Shown here: piece after piece, positions 22,861 to 29,536 of the stretch | How positions within the stretch are numbered: the first letter of the stretch is position 1 | Layout: each line of letters opens with the position of its first letter | Source of the DNA: RUG11237 sp045126515 | GTDB lineage: Bacteria > Bacillota > Clostridia > Lachnospirales > Lachnospiraceae | DNA: 29,536 bases | Direction of reading: 5' to 3' | Assembly: GCA_045126515.1 (NCBI GenBank) | Contig: JBGVOM010000076.1 | Location: 1 to 29,536, forward strand | Notes under the pieces: generated by a model | The model's database searches: none | What the model was told of the DNA's origin: nothing | What the model saw: the letters and a program-made list of their open reading frames with translations, nothing else | Made by a program: the position numbers and the translations under genes

Positions 22861-23943
22861 ATGGCGAAAGAATACGAAATGGAATTGATTGGACAGCCGT
22901 ATTTTGGAAGAAAAAAAGAAAGAATTTATGCTATGAATTTTACAGAACCAGAGGCTGGAATCAATGAAAATACCGGAATACTTTTGATTATTGCCGGATT
23001 TGGTGGGAATAGAAATTCTAATGTTTATAAGAAAATAAGAAATATGTATTCGGATAAATACAATATGGTGATTGTTCAAAGTGATTACATGGGAAGCATT
23101 TATATGCAACAGATGGATCAATATGGTTTGCAGGATATTATTTATGATGAAAAAGAGTGGACATTAGAAGAACTGGAACTTTTTTTAAAAAATGGTAAAA
23201 CAACGGGACAAGAACAGAAAAGTTTAGATTATTTACTGGATGTGGGAGAAATGGAAGATGATTTTTGTGAATTAGGGGTATTTCAGGCAATGGATAATAT
23301 CAGGTGTTTGAAAGTTGTTACAGATATTATCGAACAGAATAGATTAAAATTTAAACGAAACAAAGTCATTGCCTATGGAAATTCCCATGGGGCATATTTG
23401 GCATATGTTGCCAATGCACTTTGTCCAAATTTGTTTTCAGCAATTATTGATAATAGCGCATGGATTGTTCCGAGATACCTTAAAGAAGACAGAGCCTGTT
23501 ATGAAAGGCAGGGGCAGGTAATGATTACTTCCCGAATGGGGTATAGAGTATTGCAGCAGGAAATAGATCCTGACATTTATGATTTGATGTATTTATATCA
23601 ACAGTTTGAAAATCAGGCAAAAATATATTCGTTTCATGGTATAGATGATACAAGGGTGCCCATACAGTCAAAAGAAAATTTTTGTAAAATAGTGGGAAAT
23701 ATGCATTTGTATAAAGTGGGAGAAGATATTCGGGTGGGAGAAATGTTTCATTCAACTGAACATAGTTGTGGGACTGATTATTTGAAACTATTAGATTTTG
23801 TGTTTCAAAATTATGAATTAGAAAAAGATAAACGTAAGCAGAATTTATTTGAGGGAAACACAATATCTACAGAAATGTATGAATATAAAATAATTATTAA
23901 TGAGAATGCATGTAAAATAGAACGATTATGCAAAAAATATTAA
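22861..23943 (+). CDS. DUF2920 alpha/beta-hydrolase of flagellar modification loci
   Basis: 360 residues. The fold signs are LLIIAGFGGN (41-50) as an oxyanion-type loop, the nucleophile elbow GNSHG (173-177, Ser175), an acid after FHGIDDTRVP (Asp262 or Asp263), and His297 or His301 in FHSTEHSCG. DUF2920 proteins occur in Campylobacter flagellin glycosylation loci next to Maf and Pse/Leg genes, where they are thought to be esterases or acyl-modifying enzymes; the exact reaction is not settled. Here it lies between the GT2 pair and the sugar amidotransferase. The C-terminal 40 residues are Lys/Glu-rich. A separate sigma-D-like site follows, so the cluster may be transcribed in two parts. Confidence 0.82.
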   Translation: MAKEYEMELIGQPYFGRKKERIYAMNFTEPEAGINENTGILLIIAGFGGNRNSNVYKKIRNMYSDKYNMVIVQSDYMGSIYMQQMDQYGLQDIIYDEKEWTLEELELFLKNGKTTGQEQKSLDYLLDVGEMEDDFCELGVFQAMDNIRCLKVVTDIIEQNRLKFKRNKVIAYGNSHGAYLAYVANALCPNLFSAIIDNSAWIVPRYLKEDRACYERQGQVMITSRMGYRVLQQEIDPDIYDLMYLYQQFENQAKIYSFHGIDDTRVPIQSKENFCKIVGNMHLYKVGEDIRVGEMFHSTEHSCGTDYLKLLDFVFQNYELEKDKRKQNLFEGNTISTEMYEYKIIINENACKIERLCKKY

Positions 23944-23973
23944 TTTAAAATGAAATAAATATGTAAAATTCCT

Positions 23974-24000
23974 TAGGAATTGGCGCAAATTGACCGATAT
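23974..24000 (+). promoter_or_regulatory. Sigma-D-like -10 before the sugar amidotransferase genes
   Basis: ACCGATAT at 23993-24000 is identical to the flagellin -10. At a 15-nt spacer the -35 is TAGG (23974-23977), only half matching TAAA. It sits in the 89-nt gap before the amidotransferase gene, 33 nt upstream of its ATG. Confidence 0.45.
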
Positions 24001-24032
24001 TACTTATAAATATTTGTGAGGGAGAACAAGTT

Positions 24033-25352
24033 ATGGAAAAATTAAAACGATTTGTAGATATTGATTATAGTAAATTTGAGGTAAGCGATGAGGAAGCAGA
24101 GGCAAAATACGGACTTCCTCATGAAGTGGGATTTTGTAAAAAATGTGTTATTTCCAATCAGCGTCCAAATTCCTGTCAGGAGTTTGAACATGGTAAGGAA
24201 AGTAAAAAAGAAACCATTCATTTCAATGAAGAAGGCATTTGCGATGCCTGCAAGGCAAGTGAAGACAAGTTCCATAATATTGATTGGGAAAAGAGAGAAC
24301 AGGAATTAATCGCACTTTGCGACAAATATAGAAAGAATGATGGCTCCTATGATTGTCTGGTGCCTGGTAGTGGCGGAAAAGACAGCTTTTATGCAGCCCA
24401 TATTTTAAAGTATAAATATGGAATGCATCCGTTGACAGTAACCTGGGCTCCTCATATGTACACACCATGGGGATATGAAAATTTTCAGTCATGGATTCAT
24501 GCAGGATTTGATAACTATCTATGTACACCAAATGGGCAGACACATAGATTATTAACAAGACTTGCAGTGGAAAATCTATTCCATCCATTTCAGCCGTTTA
24601 TTTTAGGTCAGAAGCAGTTGGCACCGAAAATGGCGTTGCTCTTTAATATTCCTCTGGTATTTTATGGAGAAAATGAAGCTGAGTATGGAAACCCGATTCA
24701 GGATACAACGAGTGCTTTAAGAGACGATAAGTATTTTGCCACAGAGGACAGAGAAAATGTTATGCTTGGCGGAGTGAAGGTAAAAGATTTAATTAATGAT
24801 TTTAAAGTTTCGCCAACAGATATAGAAATGTATATGCCGGCAGACGAAAGAGCAATTAAAGAAAAGGGCATTCAGGTACATTATCTTGGCTACTATCTGA
24901 AATGGCATCCACAGGGAGCGTACTACTATTCAGTAGAGAATGGTGGATTTAAGCCATCACCGGAAAGAACGCCTGGAACATATTCAAAATACAATAGTAT
25001 TGATGACAGAATCGATGATATGCATTATTATACTACATACATTAAATTCGGTATTGGACGTGCTACTTATGATGCAGCACAGGAGATTCGAAATAATGAA
25101 ATTACCAGAGAAGAGGGTGTTGCACTGGTTCGTAAATACGATGGTGAGTGGCCGGCAAGATTTGAAGATGATATTTTCAGATATTTATCGATAGATGAAA
25201 AGCATTTCCCGGAAGCTAGTAAGATGTTTGAACAGCCTATCATGGATAAGGAATATTTCATGCATTTAGCAGACAGATTCCGTTCACCACATCTTTGGAA
25301 ATATGAAAATGGAAATTGGAAGTTAAGACATACCGTTTTTGACAATATGTAA
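24033..25352 (+). CDS. N-acetyl sugar amidotransferase (PseA/WbpG/WbuX family)
   Basis: 439 residues. This family converts an acetamido group on a sugar to an acetamidino group, using ATP and ammonia. Visible features: zinc-type cysteines CKKC (35-38) and CDAC (70-73); the PP-loop ATP-pyrophosphatase motif SGGKDS (113-118) after DCLVPG; then VTWAPHMYTPWGYEN, FYGENEAEYGNP and YLGYYLKWHPQGAYYYS, as in PseA and WbpG. In C. jejuni PseA acts on pseudaminic acid and lies next to hisH and hisF paralogues; in P. aeruginosa O5 the WbpG-HisH-HisF trio acts on LPS. The same trio follows here in a flagellar setting, so the product is probably an acetamidino sugar on flagellin. The identity of the sugar is open. 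Confidence 0.92.
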   Translation: MEKLKRFVDIDYSKFEVSDEEAEAKYGLPHEVGFCKKCVISNQRPNSCQEFEHGKESKKETIHFNEEGICDACKASEDKFHNIDWEKREQELIALCDKYRKNDGSYDCLVPGSGGKDSFYAAHILKYKYGMHPLTVTWAPHMYTPWGYENFQSWIHAGFDNYLCTPNGQTHRLLTRLAVENLFHPFQPFILGQKQLAPKMALLFNIPLVFYGENEAEYGNPIQDTTSALRDDKYFATEDRENVMLGGVKVKDLINDFKVSPTDIEMYMPADERAIKEKGIQVHYLGYYLKWHPQGAYYYSVENGGFKPSPERTPGTYSKYNSIDDRIDDMHYYTTYIKFGIGRATYDAAQEIRNNEITREEGVALVRKYDGEWPARFEDDIFRYLSIDEKHFPEASKMFEQPIMDKEYFMHLADRFRSPHLWKYENGNWKLRHTVFDNM

Positions 25353-25367
25353 AGACAGAGGTAGAGT

Positions 25368-26129
25368 ATGAGTAAAGTTAGGCTAATTGGAAGACTAGAT
25401 ATAAAAGATCAATATGTGGTAAAAGGAATCCAGATGGAAGGCCTTAGAAAGATGGGCAATCCAAATGAATTCGCAAAAAAATATTATGAAGATGGAATTG
25501 ATGAGATTATTTATATAGACACAGTGGCAAGTCTTTATGACAGAAATAATCTAAGTGATATCGTATTAGAAACTACGAAGAATGTGTTTATTCCCATTAC
25601 AGTTGGCGGCGGTTTAAGAACAGCGGAAGATGTAAGAAAGATACTTACTATGGGTGCAGATAAAGTAGCTATTAATACGGGAGCTGTCAAACGCCCGGAA
25701 TTAATTCGAGAAGTGGCGACCACATTTGGCTCTCAGTGTATGGTCTTATCTGTTCAGGCGAAGCGTAAAAGTAATGGTGAAGGTTGGGAAGCTTATTATG
25801 ATAATGGGCGGGAACATTCTGGTTTGGACGTGTTAGAGTGGATTAAACAGGCAGTGGAATTAGGTGCAGGAGAAATTTTATTAACCTCTGTAGATCAGGA
25901 AGGTACCCAAAAAGGGCTTGACCGGGAATTAGTGGAAAAAGTTTGTGATGCTGTGGATGTACCTGTTATTGTGAGTGGTGGCGTGGGAAATGCAGGAGAT
26001 GTTGTAAGTGCAATTGAATCAGGAGCTTCTGCAGTAGCAGTGGCAAGTATTCTGCATTATGAAAAAACCACTGTGAAAGAGCTGAAAAAAGAAATTACAT
26101 CACTTGGTAAGGAGGTACGTCTGGTATGA
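25368..26129 (+). CDS. hisF: HisF-like ammonia-channel subunit of the sugar amidotransferase
   Basis: 253 residues, a (beta/alpha)8 barrel collinear with imidazole glycerol phosphate synthase HisF. Asp11 (RLDIKD) and the ammonia gate residues Arg5, Glu46, Lys99 and the GAGEILLTS Glu169 are kept, but the second cyclase catalytic residue, Asp130 in T. maritima HisF, is Gln here (SVQAKR). That argues against a role in histidine synthesis and for ammonia delivery from HisH to the amidotransferase. Phosphate-binding loops (VGGGLR, SGGVGNAGD) persist. It lies 15 nt after the amidotransferase gene and overlaps hisH by 4 nt (ATGA). No other histidine genes are in the window. Confidence 0.92.
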   Translation: MSKVRLIGRLDIKDQYVVKGIQMEGLRKMGNPNEFAKKYYEDGIDEIIYIDTVASLYDRNNLSDIVLETTKNVFIPITVGGGLRTAEDVRKILTMGADKVAINTGAVKRPELIREVATTFGSQCMVLSVQAKRKSNGEGWEAYYDNGREHSGLDVLEWIKQAVELGAGEILLTSVDQEGTQKGLDRELVEKVCDAVDVPVIVSGGVGNAGDVVSAIESGASAVAVASILHYEKTTVKELKKEITSLGKEVRLV

Positions 26130-26761
26130 TAGCAATTTTAGACTATGGTTTGAGCAATCTGCTTAGTGTACAGAGAGCATTGGAACTTTTTCGGAAAGAT
26201 GTAAAGATTGTAAATACCCCGGAAGAATTGCTACGGGCAGAGAAGATTGTACTTCCAGGTGTTGGGGCTTTTGAAGATGGAATGAATGGACTTAGAAAAC
26301 ATGGACTTGATATTGCTTTGCATCAAGCAGCCCCAAAAGGGACTCCTATTATGGGAATTTGTCTTGGAATGCAGATGCTATTTGAAGAAAGTGATGAAAA
26401 TGGAGTTCACACAGGTCTTGGATTTATCAAAGGAAGAGTAGAAAAGATTCCGAATCAGACAGCAGAAGGAAAAAAACAGTGTGTTCCACATATTGGATGG
26501 AATCATTTGTATACTGAAAAAGAAGAAAAACAGTGGAACCAGGGAATTTTGAAAGGTTTGGAAATTGGCACGGAAACGTATTTTGTGCATTCCTACGAAG
26601 GAAAACCTGAGAAGAAAGAAGATTTGCTTGCTTTTACTATTTACGGTGGACGAAAAATTTGTGCTGCAGTGCAGCATGAAAATGTAATAGGATTTCAGTT
26701 TCACCCGGAAAAAAGTGGTAAGCTGGGATTAAAGATAATAGAGAATTTTTGTAATGCTTAA
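26126..26761 (+). CDS. hisH: HisH-like class I glutamine amidotransferase subunit
   Basis: 211 residues, normal HisH size. It hydrolyses glutamine to glutamate and ammonia, which passes through the partner HisF barrel. The catalytic triad is complete: Cys79 in GICLGMQ, His193 and Glu195 in FQFHPEKSG. The oxyanion strand LPGVGAF (43-49), PHIGWN (121-126) and TYFVHSY (151-157) are standard. The start overlaps the hisF-like stop by 4 nt, implying coupled, equal synthesis. Given the amidotransferase two genes upstream, it most likely feeds sugar amidination; a histidine-pathway role is less likely because the HisF partner lacks Asp130. A terminator-like stem follows. Confidence 0.93.
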   Translation: MIAILDYGLSNLLSVQRALELFRKDVKIVNTPEELLRAEKIVLPGVGAFEDGMNGLRKHGLDIALHQAAPKGTPIMGICLGMQMLFEESDENGVHTGLGFIKGRVEKIPNQTAEGKKQCVPHIGWNHLYTEKEEKQWNQGILKGLEIGTETYFVHSYEGKPEKKEDLLAFTIYGGRKICAAVQHENVIGFQFHPEKSGKLGLKIIENFCNA

Positions 26762-26775
26762 ATGATGGAAAAAAG

Positions 26776-26813
26776 AAAAGTGACAAGTGGTCAATATGCC
26801 ATTTGTCACTTTT
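26776..26813 (+). terminator. Terminator-like stem between the hisH-like gene and second maf
   Basis: AAAAGTGACAAGTGG (26776-26790) pairs with CCATTTGTCACTTTT (26799-26813) over 15 bp with one G-T pair and an 8-nt loop. The T run is only four and the ribosome binding site of the next gene follows 6 nt later, so it may give partial termination or simply space the two genes. Confidence 0.6.
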
Positions 26814-26828
26814 GGGTTGGAGGGGCAT

Positions 26829-28607
26829 ATGGAAAATGTTTATAAAAAAAATATGAAAGTATTAGAAAAACATAGTCCATTTATGGCAGATTTTTTTAAT
26901 AAAAATGAAGGTGTGGAAGAACAATTTGAAAAAAAGTGTGTTCAGGCAAAAGATGGAACAGATATCCTTTATATTGAAAAGAATGGAGAAATATACCGCA
27001 TGAACAGTGCGTATGCACCAAAGAAGGAAGCACAAATATGGGCAGATAGTTTTCCAGTGAGAAATTTAGAAGATATTTGTGTGGTTTATGGATTTGGTAC
27101 TGGTATTTTTATAAGAGAAGCCTTAAATAAGCTGCAAGAGGGAAATCTGCTTTTGGTATATGAACCTTCTAGAGAATTATTTGAATATGTATTGAAATCT
27201 TTTGATATTTCAGATTTACTTGAGAATAAGAAATTGTGTTTGTTAGTAAACGGAGTTAACGAACAGCAGTTATACCAGGTGTTGGAGTACAGTATGAACA
27301 GTTCAGAGATGAGCATTGATAATATAGTTTCTCTTCCTTATTATAAAGAAATATTCGAACAAGAATATATTGAATTTACCGAACAGTATGTGAAACATCA
27401 AAAAAACGCAAAAGTTATGCAAAATACTATACTAGAATTAAGTAGTAGCTCTTATGATAATATGATAAAAAACATAAATTATTTTCTGATAAGTAAGAGT
27501 TTTGAAGATTTAAAGCGAAGAATGCCAAAAAATATTACAGCAATTATGGTTTCTGCGGGTCCTTCACTAAGGGAAAATTTGCAGTTTTTAAGAAAAGCAA
27601 AAGGAAAGGCAGTTATAGTTGCAGTGGAGAGAGTACTTGACCTTTTACTAGACCAAGGTATTGAACCGGATTTTATTGCAACGATTGATCCCATAAAGCC
27701 AGTAACAGACAAAATGAAAAAGCAGGATATAAAGATTCCATTATTTACAATTCCAGAGGCTAATCATGTTTTGTTGGAAAACCATATGGGGGATAAGATA
27801 TTTACCAATGCTGGGAAAATGTATGAATGTTTTTTAAAACATACAGAAACAGAGAATATTGCGGTGGAAATGGATGCATCTGTGGCTACCTATGTGTTTG
27901 GAGTATTGATAGAAATGGGGATGAAACGCATTGTTATGGTAGGGCAGGATTTAGCCTTTGGAAAAAAAGGAGCCTATGTGGATAATAATAATTTTCATGC
28001 CAGTGAAAATCCTTTTGGAGAATATATTAAGGCAGAAGGTGTCAATGGAGAAACAGTTTATACAAGGCAGGACTGGAAAAGATTTTCTGATTTTTTTGAA
28101 AAAACAATTCAGGAACATCCCGAAATCGATGTCATAGATGTAAAAAGTGAGGGCTTGAAGATTCGGGGGACGAAGCAAATGGAGGCGGACGATGTCTTGG
28201 AATATTATTGTAACTGTGAAATTCCTATAAAAGAATGGACGAGTCAGATAAAAAATTTGTTTTCTGAAGAAGAACAAAAATTAAGTAAAATAGAGCTTGA
28301 AAAAATGATAGAGCAGATAAAAGAAGGTATGTTGATTGCTGAAAAAATTATTGAACAATGCGAAAAAAATACAGACGTTAAAAAAATTATGGACATGAAC
28401 AAGATATTAGAAGAAAAAAAGGTTATGAAAGATTTGAATGATGTGATATTGTATAGAACATGGAAACAGCAAAAAAGGATTGCTGTAGTTAGCGAGGAAG
28501 AAGAACTGGTAAGCATCATAAAAGAAATGTATAGTATTATCTTTCAATTGCTGGAAGAACAAAAACAAAAAATGAAACAGATATTGGAGATGGAAATATG
28601 GAATTAG
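26829..28607 (+). CDS. Maf (DUF115) motility accessory factor glycosyltransferase, second copy
   Basis: 592 residues, collinear with the Maf at 17724: N-terminal YGFGTGIFIREALNKL, central VSAGPSL (near 241-247), VAVERVLDLLLDQGIEPDF, ATIDP near 282-286, DASVATYVFGVLIEMGMKRI and VGQDLAF near 370-376, then a helical C-terminus. It would transfer a nonulosonic acid to flagellin. The frame opens at GTG 26787, inside the hairpin, but GGAGGGG at 26819-26825 precedes ATG 26829 and the product then aligns with the first Maf's N-terminus, so I use 26829. Having two divergent, intact copies suggests two acceptor sites, two sugars or two flagellins. It overlaps the next GT2 gene by 10 nt. Confidence 0.92.
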   Translation: MENVYKKNMKVLEKHSPFMADFFNKNEGVEEQFEKKCVQAKDGTDILYIEKNGEIYRMNSAYAPKKEAQIWADSFPVRNLEDICVVYGFGTGIFIREALNKLQEGNLLLVYEPSRELFEYVLKSFDISDLLENKKLCLLVNGVNEQQLYQVLEYSMNSSEMSIDNIVSLPYYKEIFEQEYIEFTEQYVKHQKNAKVMQNTILELSSSSYDNMIKNINYFLISKSFEDLKRRMPKNITAIMVSAGPSLRENLQFLRKAKGKAVIVAVERVLDLLLDQGIEPDFIATIDPIKPVTDKMKKQDIKIPLFTIPEANHVLLENHMGDKIFTNAGKMYECFLKHTETENIAVEMDASVATYVFGVLIEMGMKRIVMVGQDLAFGKKGAYVDNNNFHASENPFGEYIKAEGVNGETVYTRQDWKRFSDFFEKTIQEHPEIDVIDVKSEGLKIRGTKQMEADDVLEYYCNCEIPIKEWTSQIKNLFSEEEQKLSKIELEKMIEQIKEGMLIAEKIIEQCEKNTDVKKIMDMNKILEEKKVMKDLNDVILYRTWKQQKRIAVVSEEEELVSIIKEMYSIIFQLLEEQKQKMKQILEMEIWN

Positions 28608-29413
28608 TAAGTGTGGTTATTCCAACGTATAATCGAGAAAATGTGATAGAGCGTTCTATTCGCAGTGTTCTGGGACAAGAATATGACAATCTGGAAATTT
28701 TGGTAATTGATGATGCTTCACAGGATAATACAAAGCAAGTGGTAGAGGATATTGGAGATACAAGAATTAAGTATCGAAGAAGCAGCAGAAACAGGGGGGC
28801 GGCATTTTCCAGAAATGTGGGCATACGCATGGCAAAGGGGAAATATATTGCGTTCCAGGACAGTGACGATGAATGGATGAGTGGAAAATTAAAAAAGCAG
28901 CTACAGATTATGGAAAACTCCCATTATGGTATGGTTTATTCCATGTATGTGAGAGATTTTGGCGATGGAAAAGAAGTTGCTGTACCGGACAGGGAGATTC
29001 CCATAGAACATAAACAAGGAAATATTTATCCTTATCTTCTGGAGAAAAGTTTTATTGGAACACCAACTATGTTGTTTCGAAGAGAAGTATTGCAGGATAC
29101 AGGCGGTTTTGAGGAAAGTTTGAAAAATTATGAAGACTATGAACTTGCTCTGAGAATTGCTAAAGATTATGAGATTGGATATGTGGATGAGGTGTTGACA
29201 AAGGCATATACACTAGGAGGAAGTATTGATTTTAATCCACTGTATGCACTGGGAAGCTCTTGCTATATTTTGAAGAGATATGAAAATGATTTGAAACAGT
29301 ATGGACTTTATGAAAAGAAGAAAAATGCTTTGCTTTGTTATGGAAGAGAGTGCGGTATAGAAGAAAACTGCAAAAAGATATTTAAGGATTACAACATGGG
29401 GCTGTCGCTTTAA
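28598..29413 (+). CDS. GT2 family glycosyltransferase
   Basis: 271 residues, shorter than the other two GT2 enzymes and from a different subgroup: ELVSVVIPTYNRENVIERSI, VIDDASQDNTKQVV, GAAFSRNVGIRMAKGKYIAF, DSD at 88-90 as the DXD, then IGTPTMLFRREVLQDTGGFE and ENYEDYELALRI-like sequence ahead of the end. It probably adds a sugar to the flagellin glycan made by the second Maf, whose 3' end it overlaps by 10 nt. No membrane segment is visible. It is the last gene of the cluster in the window; the stop codon falls next to a strong terminator stem. Confidence 0.92.
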   Translation: MELVSVVIPTYNRENVIERSIRSVLGQEYDNLEILVIDDASQDNTKQVVEDIGDTRIKYRRSSRNRGAAFSRNVGIRMAKGKYIAFQDSDDEWMSGKLKKQLQIMENSHYGMVYSMYVRDFGDGKEVAVPDREIPIEHKQGNIYPYLLEKSFIGTPTMLFRREVLQDTGGFEESLKNYEDYELALRIAKDYEIGYVDEVLTKAYTLGGSIDFNPLYALGSSCYILKRYENDLKQYGLYEKKKNALLCYGRECGIEENCKKIFKDYNMGLSL

Positions 29414-29447
29414 CGAATGAAAATTCGTGAAGCGGCAGCTTCATTTT
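29401..29447 (+). terminator. Intrinsic terminator after the last GT2 gene
   Basis: GCTGTCGCTT (29401-29410) pairs with AAGCGGCAGC (29430-29439), and the inner ACGAAT (29413-29418) with ATTCGT (29423-29428). TTCATTTTT follows. The left arm includes the last sense codons. It closes the glycosylation cluster transcript; nothing further to 29536 can be supported. Confidence 0.85.
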
Positions 29448-29536
29448 TGCTGTTTTTATGATTAATTTCAAGAAAAGATTCCGATTTATTCTACCATTCT
29501 ATAAAAGAAGCGTACTTTAATAAGCCATTGTCCATG

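Noticed and set aside
25368..26761. Histidine biosynthesis operon fragment
   Set aside because: No other his genes nearby, the HisF-like protein has Gln at the Asp130 position, and the genes follow a sugar amidotransferase.
26787..26828. GTG-started extension of the second Maf
   Set aside because: The GTG lies in the hairpin at 26776-26813 with no ribosome binding site; ATG 26829 has GGAGGGG and aligns with the other Maf.
29448..29536. Start of another gene at the right edge
   Set aside because: An ATG ends the window but no ribosome binding site or continuing frame can be seen.

Overview
The window reads as a chromosomal segment of a motile, low-GC, Gram-positive Clostridia, most likely a member of the Lachnospiraceae (Roseburia/Agathobacter/Butyrivibrio type). 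The evidence is strong AGGAGG ribosome binding sites, a FliW/CsrA pair, a short flagellin of 272 residues, and sigma-D type promoters. Genus is not resolvable by eye. All genes are on the + strand.

Region 1 (1-4674): a 160-bp imperfect palindrome and a short leader with a terminator-like hairpin precede an M20 amidohydrolase, two small polytopic membrane proteins (one DUF5058-like) and an AzgA-type NCS2 purine permease. The first three look like one unit that hydrolyses and moves an N-acyl amino acid or small peptide. That role is inference.

Region 2 (4675-5377): about 700 bases without a convincing gene. It holds a perfect 30-bp inverted repeat, a second long imperfect palindrome (about 185 bp), three GTAAY half-sites spaced exactly 11 bp, and a sigma-D-like -10 element.

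Region 3 (5378-17328): late flagellar genes in the order flgM, flgN, flgK, a second flgK, flgL, fliW, csrA, then (behind a sigma-D-like site) flaG, fliD, fliS, a FliT/FlgN-like chaperone, then flagellin with a near-perfect sigma-D promoter. FlgM holds sigma-D until the hook is finished. FlgN, FliS and FliT-like proteins escort filament-tip and filament subunits. FliW and CsrA set flagellin translation; the flagellin leader carries a hairpin-loop CsrA-type site plus a second one over the Shine-Dalgarno.

Region 4 (17465-29413): a flagellin glycosylation island, AT-richer by eye. In order: a small helical protein, a Maf (DUF115) glycosyltransferase, a CgeB/DUF3880-like glycosyltransferase, two tandem-duplicated GT2 enzymes, a DUF2920 alpha/beta hydrolase, an N-acetyl sugar amidotransferase (PseA/WbpG family) with dedicated HisF-like and HisH-like partners, a second Maf, and another GT2. 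The inferred scheme is that HisH releases ammonia from glutamine, HisF channels it, the amidotransferase makes an acetamidino sugar, the Mafs attach a nonulosonic-acid-type sugar to flagellin Ser/Thr, and the GTs and hydrolase elaborate it. The genes that build the sugar are not in the window. The last ~90 bases hold no feature I can support.
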